Source of the DNA: Lachnospiraceae bacterium
GTDB lineage: Bacteria > Bacillota > Clostridia > Lachnospirales > Lachnospiraceae
Length of the DNA: 54,495 nucleotides
Assembly: GCA_016287675.1 (NCBI GenBank)
Contig: JAEFAR010000013.1
Coordinates: 1-54,495 of the forward strand
Direction of reading: 5' to 3'
Positions 24,951 through 32,523 of the stretch are shown one piece after another. The position numbers were made by a program, and so were the translations under genes. The stretch's first letter is position 1; each line of letters begins with the position of its first letter. The notes under the pieces are model-generated. The model did not search any database. It was not told where the DNA came from and saw only the letters and a list, made by a program, of their open reading frames with translations.

Positions 24951-25226
24951 ATGATGGAACCATGTCTTTGGACCAACCTTCCCATACAGATGATCTCCTG
25001 TACCGATACAACCGGAAAGATCACCCCTATCCGCTTCCACTTTGTTGACCGCGACGGAGAACGTGTTACGGTAAATGTAGAACGTATCATCGCTTCAGAT
25101 CAGAACCCCAACGGCCTTGGTGCCAGCTTTACATGCGCCGCAACCTTCTTTGGATCAGAGAAGCTGTTCTACCTTTACTACAGTAGCTTCTCCGGAGAGT
25201 GGAGCATTTGCAAGATCGGGCAGTGA
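24951..25226 (+). CDS. Small conserved protein, unknown
   Basis: A 91-residue protein beginning MMEPCLWTNLPIQMISCTD, with a beta-rich body (FHFVDRDGERVTVNVERII). From memory similar proteins occur near mobile or SOS-type DNA polymerase genes in Clostridia, but no such gene is present here. The ATG at 24951 is set by GAAAGGAG nine bases upstream. No function can be assigned. Confidence 0.6.
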   Translation: MMEPCLWTNLPIQMISCTDTTGKITPIRFHFVDRDGERVTVNVERIIASDQNPNGLGASFTCAATFFGSEKLFYLYYSSFSGEWSICKIGQ

Positions 25227-25339
25227 ATTCCGCTGCCACTTTATATTTTCAAAAAAAGGCCTCAAATATTTCCTGCTACCATAGACAGTTTTCCTAATTC
25301 CTGCTAAAATCTCAATATAAAGTATTGGGAGGTGCTTCA

Positions 25340-25579
25340 ATGAGTAAACAGTATTACGATGAATGTCTTTGTGAATTAGAAAGTGCGACGACTCAAGAGA
25401 ACTTGCTATCAGCTTGGCATTCATTCGATTTGGACCGACTAACATTGGACGAAAGAGACAGTCTTGATAGAAAATCCAATGATTTACGTGATAAACTCCG
25501 AGGCTATCGTAACAAGCTAGACACCGACTATGACCGTGCCAATTTCTGTCATGGTGGAGATCTTGATGATGACGACTAA
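25340..25579 (+). CDS. Small acidic protein, unknown
   Basis: A 79-residue, strongly acidic, helical protein ending GDLDDDD. GGGAGG lies eight to ten bases before the ATG at 25340, and a clear terminator follows at 25590. No family recognised. Its acidity would fit a DNA mimic or an inhibitor, but nothing specific supports that. Confidence 0.6.
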   Translation: MSKQYYDECLCELESATTQENLLSAWHSFDLDRLTLDERDSLDRKSNDLRDKLRGYRNKLDTDYDRANFCHGGDLDDDD

Positions 25580-25589
25580 TGGTCCTATG

Positions 25590-25617
25590 GCACTTGTCTA
25601 AACACAAGTGCTTTTTT
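25590..25617 (+). terminator. Terminator of the acidic protein gene
   Basis: GCACTTGT pairs with ACAAGTGC around a six-base loop, followed by TTTTTT. Confidence 0.85.
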
Positions 25618-25633
25618 CATACGCTCATCCACA

Positions 25634-25663
25634 AAAAAGAGGTCCTTCTACATAGGAACCCCT
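25634..25663 (-). terminator. Probable terminator of the rnlAB pair
   Basis: On the minus strand GGTTCCT and AGGACC pair imperfectly around a short loop and are followed by six T, just past the rnlB stop. Confidence 0.5.
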
Positions 25664-25684
25664 TTCTAAATTCACTTATTACTT

Positions 25685-26041
25685 TTATTTCATTGTGGCA
25701 TACTTAAATCTTTCTCTAGGTGTCAAAACACTATTGTTTAAGTCTTTCGTGCGTCCATGATAATACATATTCAGTCCATGCAGTTGCTCTCCAGAAATCT
25801 GAGTAATATTAATCGACGAGCCTTTCAATTCATTCCCATCATAAAAAGCTTCCGCAAATCTATTAAAATTATCACCATTCGACAACAAAAGGTCAAACAA
25901 AATATAACTATTACATGGGATCTTGTTTCGCAATTCCTTTGAAATCATACTAAGCTCGTCTATAGGATTTAAATACGAAACTGGATAGATAACAGCAGAA
26001 TATTTTCCGCACATTTTATAAGAAATATTATAACTGCCCAT
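25685..26041 (-). CDS. rnlB: RnlB-like antitoxin
   Basis: A 118-residue protein matching RnlB in length (E. coli about 123) and in several stretches: NPIDELSMI near the front, then YILFDLLLSNGDNFNRF, which parallels the E. coli ILFDLLCANG...NRF block, and a C-terminal VLTPRERF like VLSPDDV. RnlB binds and inhibits the RnlA RNase. It follows the rnlA-like gene by 21 bases, in the same order as E. coli rnlAB. AAGGAGG precedes the ATG. The comparison is from memory and was not computed. Confidence 0.72.
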   Translation of the reverse strand: MGSYNISYKMCGKYSAVIYPVSYLNPIDELSMISKELRNKIPCNSYILFDLLLSNGDNFNRFAEAFYDGNELKGSSINITQISGEQLHGLNMYYHGRTKDLNNSVLTPRERFKYATMK

Positions 26042-26062
26042 CTATGCACCTCCTTATCAAAT

Positions 26063-27175
26063 CTAAATAACAAACTCTTGAAAACGTTTTTTCATTTCCT
26101 TTAACAACTCATCTAAACGTACTTTTGCTTCATCAAAAGAAGAAATTACAACTGTGGTCACATCATCCCCTCTTGCATGCATGAACGGATGACGATTCAT
26201 ATTAAAAAAGGTGTAGGTTTTTTCTAGAACAGATCTATTTACGCTTTTGGGTGTACTAATATACGCCGTTTTAAAAACAAAGTCAACCCCTTTTTTTTCG
26301 AAGAAGTCTCCTACATGATGCCTCTTAGTGCCGTTCTTATTAGCATTCATGCTAAAGCCATCCTGCACTAATAATTTTTCTAAAAAACCTTCAAACGCTT
26401 TTAAAGACTGCATAATAATATATGAATAATCGTTCAACCCATTTATTGTAACCCTGCTTAGAACAAGAGAAGAACTAATCATAGCACGCTGTGAAACCGT
26501 CAGAAAATTATATAAACCCGTTCCAAGTATATTCAACAAATCATCATCTAAATCGGCTCTATTAACAGTTAGATCACACAACTGAATATGCGCATCTACC
26601 AACGCTTCTGCATTTTCTCCTGTGTCACATATTAACGAAAGAATCTCATTAAATAAATACAACGGTTTACCTTGAACCTGTATTCTTCCTGTTCCAGTGT
26701 AGTATTTTATAACCACCGTATCTTGCTTAGTCGATCTAAGACGATACATCTTATATTGAGCCCGGCCAGGCTCACTCACATTAGATGTCGTTTCAAAAGA
26801 TATATCGTCATTTTCTTCTAATAGTTGAATAAGAATAGTAAAGTCATCATATGGCATTTTCATGCTAAATCCATTGGCATAGGGTGACTTCACCAACTCA
26901 GAACATAACTGACTATAAATGTATTCAGCCACAATCGCAGAAGTGACTTTATCTTTCCCAGTATTAGGAGATATTGTATATGTATCTCCTGCTCCCTTAT
27001 ACAGAATAATCATAAAACTATTGTCGCCACATGTTACAGTATATGCTATCTGCTGTGCGTTCTCAGTTTTTTTAAGGGTATATGGATCAGCCAGCTCCTG
27101 ATCACACCAATTCCTTATTACATTTTCGACCTTGCTTTTATCCAACTGTAATTTTGAATACTTGTTGTTTGCCAT
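26063..27175 (-). CDS. rnlA: RnlA-like HEPN endoribonuclease toxin
   Basis: A 370-residue protein of RnlA size (E. coli 357). The C-terminal domain is helical and carries RHPFMH (about residues 328-333), an R-x4-H HEPN motif that falls where E. coli RnlA has Arg318 and His323. An N-terminal domain and a middle repeat domain precede it, as in RnlA. Family knowledge: RnlA is the RNase LS toxin, known from E. coli for attacking phage T4 mRNA. With rnlB directly behind, this is a type II toxin-antitoxin and likely anti-phage pair. GGGAGG precedes the ATG. The partner match makes the call much stronger than the motif alone. Confidence 0.75.
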   Translation of the reverse strand: MANNKYSKLQLDKSKVENVIRNWCDQELADPYTLKKTENAQQIAYTVTCGDNSFMIILYKGAGDTYTISPNTGKDKVTSAIVAEYIYSQLCSELVKSPYANGFSMKMPYDDFTILIQLLEENDDISFETTSNVSEPGRAQYKMYRLRSTKQDTVVIKYYTGTGRIQVQGKPLYLFNEILSLICDTGENAEALVDAHIQLCDLTVNRADLDDDLLNILGTGLYNFLTVSQRAMISSSLVLSRVTINGLNDYSYIIMQSLKAFEGFLEKLLVQDGFSMNANKNGTKRHHVGDFFEKKGVDFVFKTAYISTPKSVNRSVLEKTYTFFNMNRHPFMHARGDDVTTVVISSFDEAKVRLDELLKEMKKRFQEFVI

Positions 27176-27248
27176 CCCTATATCCTCCCAATAATTATTT
27201 AAAACTCAAAAAAACCCTAAATGGTTCTTTTTCTTGCGCTTCATGCTA

Positions 27249-27276
27249 TTATTATCGTTTTTCCCCTAAAAAGCAA
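27249..27276 (-). promoter_or_regulatory. Possible rnlA promoter
   Basis: TTGCTT, a 16-base spacer and TAATAA on the minus strand, about 75 bases upstream of the rnlA start. A small AACC/GGTT hairpin followed by T lies in the leader. Confidence 0.4.
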
Positions 27277-27497
27277 TCAATATTTTCCAAACAGCATAAG
27301 CCTAATTGCAACAGAGGATTTTTTATGCCCTTTCATAGCGATAAACCACCTTTAAATTTTAAAGCCGTGTAAAGAGATTGTTCTCTTTGACACATTATAG
27401 CATGATTATAATAAACCTATTTTTATTTTTCACTAAAATGTTTGAAGCGAAAAAGAAGCGAAAAATGCTCGTTTGTAGCAATAGGTCTACAGCACAA

Positions 27498-27686
27498 TTA
27501 TAAACGCTTACCACTCAAAAGCATTCTTCTTGGCAACGTTGAGAAATACTTTTCTACCCTACCCGGCCATGATTCAGTCCTTACGATTTCGGCCATACGC
27601 TCGTCGATTTTTTTATGTGACCAGCTGTGTAAAATATTGTTGCCGTTAATCCATAATATTTTAAACTGCAAACGAGTATCATTCCT
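27498..27686 (-). pseudogene. Possible 3' gene remnant
   Basis: A minus-strand frame abutting repeat copy 3 reads like a protein C-terminus (ILWINGNNILHSWSHKKIDE, then RTESWPGRVEKYFSTL) and ends at 27498. It has no start of its own. The family is not recognised; it could be chance. Confidence 0.3.
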
Positions 27687-27736
27687 TAAATAAGAGCCCG
27701 CGGTGTTTGCGAACAGATGTGCGGGCTCTTTTTCAA
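27687..27736 (+). repeat. Terminator-like repeat, copy 3 (right edge of accessory island)
   Basis: Same repeat as 17545 and 24401, with a full GAGCCCGC/GCGGGCTC stem and TTTTT tail. It lies between the accessory genes and the core Ser/Thr kinase gene. Confidence 0.9.
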
Positions 27737-27794
27737 TATTCTGTTGTAAACCGGCCAAGATAATAAATGACAGATCTTGTGACGGATTTATCCC

Positions 27795-29063
27795 TTATTT
27801 CAGAGCCTTAAGGATACAACGGGTTACCTTGCGCGACAATCGAAATGTCCTGTTTTCGATGACGACGCACTTGTCCATTTTTTCGGAACCGAATTGTCTG
27901 CTCCCTTCGGTGATCACCACCGCAGTATGTCTGTCATAGCCTGCTGTTGAAAGCGCAGAATCCCACTCGGCCCGGGTCCATGGTGTCAGGCTTCCCACAA
28001 GGAATTTCTTCTCAAAATAGATCTCTGCCGCGTCGCACGATTCCTTACCAAAGTCACATATTATAAAATCGTAGCCCCTGCCGCGCCAGCCCTTGATGTC
28101 CTCGCTGAAAACCCTTTTTGCTATTGTTACTCCGTCCTTTTCAAAACTGTACTCCTGTGATTTCCTTGTGGGTACAGAATCCTCCAGCTGCTCCAGATTG
28201 CTGTCCGAATTACAATCCAGAACAAGGACCTTTGCCTCGGTGATTTTTTTCAAATGTCTTGCAAGCGTAAGTGTAAACCAGCTGCCATGATACCCTGTGG
28301 GAACTCCGGTAACTGCAAACCAGACCCCCTCTGCGTACTTTCCCGTTCTTTTTTTCTTTTTTAAAGCAAGTAAAGCATCTCTCACTTCGCTGCTCTCCGT
28401 AAATTGGATCTTCGCGTTCCTCGTACATCTGTCCACAACCTTTTTGTATCCTGTCGGTACTACGGGCGTAAATAGGAGCATATACTCAAAGATCTTTCCC
28501 AGGATGTAGATGTCGGTACTGCAGTTGATCTCACCGTCACCTGTCATCTCCGGTGCACAGAATCCCGGTGTTCCGTAGATCATCTGCTTCCGGCCGCTCT
28601 CCTCACGGCATATGGCACTGCCGAAGTCTATCAGCTTCATCTTCCGGTCGGAAACAATAATGTTCTCGGGCTTGAGATCAAGATGCAAAACTCTGTGAGC
28701 CGGGTTGTGAATGTACATTAAGATTTCGCTTAATTGAATGGAATAGTCAAGAATTTCAGATTCAGAAATTTTGATATGTCTTTTGAGATAGTTTTTAAGG
28801 GATTCCCCCTCCAAAAACTCTTCGATAAGAAATGTGTATCCGTTCTCTTCTTTAATGTCATAGATTATCGGAATAGCTTCACTCCGAAACCTCTGCATTA
28901 TTCTCGCTTCACGGGTCAACTGCTCGTAATCGGGATGTTCTTCGGAAAGGCATTTTATGATCCGCCTTGCTCCAAGACCTTTGTGCTCGGCAAGGATCAC
29001 TGCTCCCGTTTTGCTTTCCTTAAGCACCTTCAGGACGCGATACCCGTCGATGTCAAACTGCAT
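27795..29063 (-). CDS. Serine/threonine kinase with MinD/ParA-like C-terminal domain
   Basis: A 422-residue cytoplasmic kinase. Residues 1 to about 240 are a eukaryotic-type kinase domain: Lys37 in IIKCL, HLDLKPENI (near 126), IDFGSA and GTPGFCAPE. The glycine loop is weak. There is no membrane segment and there are no PASTA repeats, unlike PknB/PrkC. Residues about 245-422 resemble a SIMIBI (MinD/ParA/TadZ) ATPase fold: a degenerate P-loop region GVPTGYHGSWFTLTLARHL, VLVLDCNSD and YDFIICDFG. The Walker A lysine is not evident, so ATP binding there is doubtful. Substrates are unknown. It is monocistronic from the promoter at 29119. Confidence 0.85.
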   Translation of the reverse strand: MQFDIDGYRVLKVLKESKTGAVILAEHKGLGARRIIKCLSEEHPDYEQLTREARIMQRFRSEAIPIIYDIKEENGYTFLIEEFLEGESLKNYLKRHIKISESEILDYSIQLSEILMYIHNPAHRVLHLDLKPENIIVSDRKMKLIDFGSAICREESGRKQMIYGTPGFCAPEMTGDGEINCSTDIYILGKIFEYMLLFTPVVPTGYKKVVDRCTRNAKIQFTESSEVRDALLALKKKKRTGKYAEGVWFAVTGVPTGYHGSWFTLTLARHLKKITEAKVLVLDCNSDSNLEQLEDSVPTRKSQEYSFEKDGVTIAKRVFSEDIKGWRGRGYDFIICDFGKESCDAAEIYFEKKFLVGSLTPWTRAEWDSALSTAGYDRHTAVVITEGSRQFGSEKMDKCVVIENRTFRLSRKVTRCILKALK

Positions 29064-29118
29064 GATTCTTTTTTTCTCTCCTTCCTGCGAATTACCGCCT
29101 TATTGAAATCACACAGAT

Positions 29119-29147
29119 AGTATATACGCTTACTCCGCCGTTTTCAA
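29119..29147 (-). promoter_or_regulatory. Promoter of the Ser/Thr kinase gene
   Basis: TTGAAA, a 17-base spacer and TATACT on the minus strand, about 55 bases upstream of the start codon. Confidence 0.72.
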
Positions 29148-29278
29148 TGTTCTAAATGTAGAAAAACAGGCCTCTGATTTGTGCAGGTTGCACAAAAAGA
29201 TCATCTCAAAAAAACGCCTTCAAACCCACTGAAATCAAGGCTTACCCCCTCTTCCCCACTTAGTTTTAACTTTATTTA

Positions 29279-29307
29279 TTGACTTTTAAAGGTAATATAG
29301 CTATACT
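29279..29307 (+). promoter_or_regulatory. Promoter of mecA
   Basis: TTGACT, a 17-base spacer and TATACT. AGGAG at 29321 precedes the ATG at 29335. Confidence 0.75.
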
Positions 29308-29334
29308 TTCCTCTAATCACAGGAGTTTAATTTT

Positions 29335-30105
29335 ATGAAAATAGAGAAGATAAGCGATATTCAAATAAAATGCACATTAAATCAGCAGGATCTTAAAGAC
29401 CGTGAATTACGTCTTTCGGAACTGGCCTATGGTTCGGAAAAAGCACGGGCTTTATTTTCCGAGCTTTTACTTCAGGCTTCCTACGAATGCGGTTTTGAGG
29501 CCCAGGATGTACCCCTTATGATAGAAGCTGTCCCCATGTCAAAGGACAGCCTGGTACTCATTCTCACCAAGGTAGCAGATCCGGAAGAGTTAAACGTTAC
29601 CTACTCAAACATCAGCATTCCCCAGAAGAAAAAATCCGCTTCAAAGGTGGCTCTTACTCCCAAGGGCGCCAGAGCCGATGAGCTTTTCGGAGAAGTCGAA
29701 AAAGCAAAGATCTTTGACAATATCCCTGCTGCAGATCCCAACGACAAAGACGCTCCGATGGAACTGCGCCTGCTTAACGGCCTGAACGCAAGCATTGTAC
29801 GTGAGCTCAACAAGTACTTCGTTTTCAAAGACCTGTCGGAACTGATCAAGCTTGCCGGTCTGGTGGCACCCTTTTACAACGGGATCAACACGATCTACAA
29901 GGATCCCAAAAAAGAGACCTATTATCTTGTGCTTAATCTGGGATATACAGATATCGGAACATTTAATAAGGTGTGCAACATCTGCGCCGAATACGGCGAG
30001 CCGTTACACACCCATTCAAAAATTGATACCTATTTTAAGGAACATTGTGAAGTCATCATTAAAAAGAAGGCTTTACAACGTCTTAATTCCCTAAATAAGC
30101 ATTGA
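29335..30105 (+). CDS. mecA: MecA family adaptor protein
   Basis: A 256-residue adaptor expected to deliver substrates to the ClpC AAA+ protease. The N-terminal substrate-binding domain has the family opening (MKIEKISDIQIKCTL, then LRLSELAYGSEKARALF) and EAVPMSKDSLVLILTKV. A linker follows (about 95-140), then the C-terminal ClpC-binding domain with a conserved YYLVLNL segment. Length is normal. The 3' end overlaps the converging DUF1858 gene by 23 bases, so the two share a terminal region. Confidence 0.88.
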   Translation: MKIEKISDIQIKCTLNQQDLKDRELRLSELAYGSEKARALFSELLLQASYECGFEAQDVPLMIEAVPMSKDSLVLILTKVADPEELNVTYSNISIPQKKKSASKVALTPKGARADELFGEVEKAKIFDNIPAADPNDKDAPMELRLLNGLNASIVRELNKYFVFKDLSELIKLAGLVAPFYNGINTIYKDPKKETYYLVLNLGYTDIGTFNKVCNICAEYGEPLHTHSKIDTYFKEHCEVIIKKKALQRLNSLNKH

Positions 30106-30277
30106 TCTGATTTAAGATCGGTTCAACTTCAAGGCCGTGAACCATGCAAGCCTCTTCAAGTGTCTCTCCCTGAGCGGAAGGGCATCCGACGCAATGCATT
30201 CCGGCACTGAGAAGAATAGCAATAATGTTACGATTAACTGCTACAATGTCGGCAATTGTCATATCTTTTGTAATCAT
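30083..30277 (-). CDS. DUF1858 small redox-type protein
   Basis: A 64-residue protein with the DUF1858 signature (MTIADIVA, then GMHCVGC with a CxxC pair and a following GETLEEACMVHG). Family knowledge: such proteins often accompany redox enzymes. GGAGG lies six to eight bases upstream. It is encoded opposite mecA, overlapping its last 23 bases. Confidence 0.82.
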   Translation of the reverse strand: MITKDMTIADIVAVNRNIIAILLSAGMHCVGCPSAQGETLEEACMVHGLEVEPILNQINAYLGN

Positions 30278-30403
30278 GTGATCACCTCCAGGAATTTTGT
30301 AGTGATTATAAGACCTAAACTTATGACAGTCAACTAAATTTTTCCTGACTTTTTTTAACGAACGTTACTCTTCTGATTTTACGCACTCGTGTTATTTCAC
30401 TTC

Positions 30404-30431
30404 TTGAAAAAATGACAAGGCGTGGTATAAT
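30404..30431 (+). promoter_or_regulatory. Promoter of the ferredoxin gene
   Basis: TTGAAA, a 16-base spacer and TATAAT, about 50 bases before the ATG at 30482. Confidence 0.65.
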
Positions 30432-30481
30432 AACACTTGCTATACAACACAACATATCTATTCTAATAGGAGGTTATCATT

Positions 30482-30652
30482 ATGGCATACAAGATCAATG
30501 ACGGCTGTGTAAGCTGTGGAGCATGCGCTGCTGAATGCCCTTGCGGAGCTATCAGCGAAGGTGCTGAGCATTATGAGATCGATCCCGATGTTTGTGCAGA
30601 CTGCGGAACATGTGCAGCCGCTTGCCCTACAGGATCTATTGAGCAGGCTTAA
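30482..30652 (+). CDS. 2[4Fe-4S] ferredoxin
   Basis: A 56-residue bacterial ferredoxin of clostridial type, carrying electrons in the cytoplasm. Two CxxCxxCxxxC clusters are complete: C-VS-C-GA-C-AAE-CP near residue 9 and C-AD-C-GT-C-AAA-CP near residue 39. It starts MAYKINDGCV and ends SIEQA. AGGAGG lies seven bases before the ATG. It is monocistronic, with the promoter at 30404 and the terminator at 30669. Confidence 0.93.
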   Translation: MAYKINDGCVSCGACAAECPCGAISEGAEHYEIDPDVCADCGTCAAACPTGSIEQA

Positions 30653-30668
30653 TCCAATAAGACGCAAA

Positions 30669-30692
30669 AAGAAGCCCTTTCGGGCTTCTTTT
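30669..30692. terminator. Bidirectional terminator between ferredoxin and dnaB
   Basis: GAAGCCC pairs with GGGCTTC around a four-base loop, with AAAAA on the left and TTTTATTTTATT on the right. It ends both converging transcripts. Confidence 0.85.
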
Positions 30693-30695
30693 ATT

Positions 30696-32048
30696 TTATT
30701 CCTCATCATCATGATGGGGAGCTTTTTCAAGTGTTGCAAACTTCTGCATTTCTCCGATCCACTTCACATCTACCGTACCTGTGGGACCGTTTCTCTGCTT
30801 GCCCACGATGATCTCGGCAACTCCGGGTTTTTCGGTGTCTTTGTTATAGTACTCATCTCTGTAAATGAACATTACAACGTCGGCATCCTGCTCAATTGAA
30901 CCGGATTCACGAAGGTCGGAAAGCATGGGACGTTTGTTGTCACGGGATTCCACCGCACGGGACAGCTGGGAAAGGGCCAGAACCGGACAGTCTATCTCTC
31001 TTGCAAGAGCTTTTAACGAACGGGAGATCTCCGCAACTTCGTTCTGTCTGGACTCCGAATGCCCACTGCCGCTCATGAGCTGAAGGTAGTCGATCATTAC
31101 CAGACCGATGTTCTTCTCAAGTTTCAGCTTTCTGCACTTAGAACGCAGCTCACTCACCTTGATACCGGGAGTGTCATCGATTATGAGTCCGGATTCACCG
31201 ATGTCTCTGGATGCTTCGATCAGATCCGCCCACTCATTGTCTTTCAGCTGTCCTGTCCTGATGGTCTCGGAGCTTACTCTGGAATTCATTGACATGATCC
31301 TCTTGACCAGAGATTCCTTGGACATTTCCAGACTGAAGATCACGGTGGGAATGTGGGAACGCACCGCAACATAGTTCGCAATGTTCAATGCCAATGCGGT
31401 CTTACCCATTGAAGGACGGGCCGCAAGAAGGATCAGGTCGGATTTTTGAAAACCTGCAAGCTTTGCATCCAGATCTCTCAATCCTGTGGCAATACCCGTT
31501 ATCCTGCTGTTATTCTTCGCAGCGCTTTCAATGTTTTTAAGTGTTCTGTAAACGATCTGTTTAATGTCTTCGAACTCGGCACTGCCCCTGTTTTGAACGA
31601 TCTGGAACACCTGTTTTTCCGTATCTTCCAGAAGCTCATCTATGGGACAGTTGTCCGAAAAGGCCTTATCTCTTAAAGTCTCCAGAGTCCTGATCAGTTT
31701 TCTTTCCAGAGACTTTGAAGACACGATCTCAACATAGTGCTTAATGTTTGCGGATGTGGGAGTGGCATCGATAACCTGCCTGATGTGTTCCATTCCGCAG
31801 AGCTCCGGAGCCACCTCCATTTCCCTGAGTTTTGCGATGACAGTCGTCATGTCCACAGCCTTACCCGCCTGTGCCAGATCGGTGATGGCCTGATACATGA
31901 GCATGAATTCCTTCTCGTAAAAATCCTCGGGTCGAAGTGCATCCATTGCAACAAAAATGGCTTCCTTGTCCATTATCATTGCACCTATGACCGATTGCTC
32001 CGCCTCGTGGCTGAAGGGCATGGTTTTTTTGAATACATTTTCTTCCAT
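30696..32048 (-). CDS. dnaB: Replicative DNA helicase DnaB
   Basis: A 450-residue hexameric helicase that opens the replication fork. The N-terminal DnaB domain (SVIGAMIMDKEAIF, then RPEDFY) and the C-terminal RecA-like domain are complete: Walker A ARPSMGKTALALNIA, Walker B LVMIDYLQLM and LRESGSIEQDADVV. The ATG at 32048 has GGAG eight bases upstream; an in-frame TTG at 32063 is less likely. It is the last gene of the gdpP-rplI-dnaB cluster. Confidence 0.96.
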   Translation of the reverse strand: MEENVFKKTMPFSHEAEQSVIGAMIMDKEAIFVAMDALRPEDFYEKEFMLMYQAITDLAQAGKAVDMTTVIAKLREMEVAPELCGMEHIRQVIDATPTSANIKHYVEIVSSKSLERKLIRTLETLRDKAFSDNCPIDELLEDTEKQVFQIVQNRGSAEFEDIKQIVYRTLKNIESAAKNNSRITGIATGLRDLDAKLAGFQKSDLILLAARPSMGKTALALNIANYVAVRSHIPTVIFSLEMSKESLVKRIMSMNSRVSSETIRTGQLKDNEWADLIEASRDIGESGLIIDDTPGIKVSELRSKCRKLKLEKNIGLVMIDYLQLMSGSGHSESRQNEVAEISRSLKALAREIDCPVLALSQLSRAVESRDNKRPMLSDLRESGSIEQDADVVMFIYRDEYYNKDTEKPGVAEIIVGKQRNGPTGTVDVKWIGEMQKFATLEKAPHHDDEE

Positions 32049-32074
32049 TTCAGTTCTCCGCAAAAAGTTCTGCT

Positions 32075-32521
32075 CTATTGCTCCACAACCTTAACCGTAA
32101 GTTCAACGGTCACCTGAGGATGAAGCTTGCAGGGGATGTGATAAGTGCCAAAATTCCTGATGGGCTCAGCAAGGATCATCTTCTTCTTGTCAAATTCAAA
32201 GCCCATCTGCTCTTTAACGGCAGTCGCAATCTCCTTTGTGGAAACGGATCCGAAGGTTCTTCCGCCTTCTCCGCCCTTTATGGAAAGGGTGATGCTTCCG
32301 TTCTTTATCTTTTCGCCAAGGGCAACCGCCTCATCGTAGATCTCCTTAAGGCGCTTCTCTTCCGCCAGCTTCTGGGCCTTCAGGTCATTCATGGTCTTAG
32401 GTGTTTTTTCCACACCCAGCTGCTTGGGTAAAATGAAATTGCGGGCATATCCATCGCTGACTTTGACGATCTCGCCCTTTTTTCCGAGGCTTTTAACATC
32501 CTGTAAAAGAATAACTTCCAT
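32075..32521 (-). CDS. rplI: Ribosomal protein bL9
   Basis: A 148-residue large-subunit protein. The N-terminal rRNA-binding domain is classic (MEVILLQDVKSLGKKGEIV, then GYARNFILPKQ), followed by the long linker helix and the C-terminal domain. Its ribosome site (AAGGAG) lies within the last codons of gdpP and the genes are two bases apart, which suggests translational coupling. dnaB follows 26 bases later. Confidence 0.97.
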   Translation of the reverse strand: MEVILLQDVKSLGKKGEIVKVSDGYARNFILPKQLGVEKTPKTMNDLKAQKLAEEKRLKEIYDEAVALGEKIKNGSITLSIKGGEGGRTFGSVSTKEIATAVKEQMGFEFDKKKMILAEPIRNFGTYHIPCKLHPQVTVELTVKVVEQ

Positions 32522-32523
32522 AA

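Larger units (their letters stand above)
27176..27794. other. Gene-poor region at the right island edge
   Basis: This 619-base stretch holds the rnlA promoter candidate, a possible gene remnant and terminator-like repeat copy 3, all listed separately. I see no intact gene or RNA gene in the rest. Confidence 0.6.

Noticed and set aside
25155-25607. 150-codon minus-strand frame
   Set aside because: Opposite two small plus-strand genes with strong ribosome sites; its product is Cys/His/Leu-rich antisense text.
27442-27693. 83-codon plus-strand frame
   Set aside because: It lies opposite a possible remnant and has no convincing ribosome site or protein-like pattern.
17531-27794. CRISPR array or prophage
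   Set aside because: No regularly spaced repeats and no phage structural genes, integrase or terminase were seen. The three terminator-like repeats are too far apart for an array.
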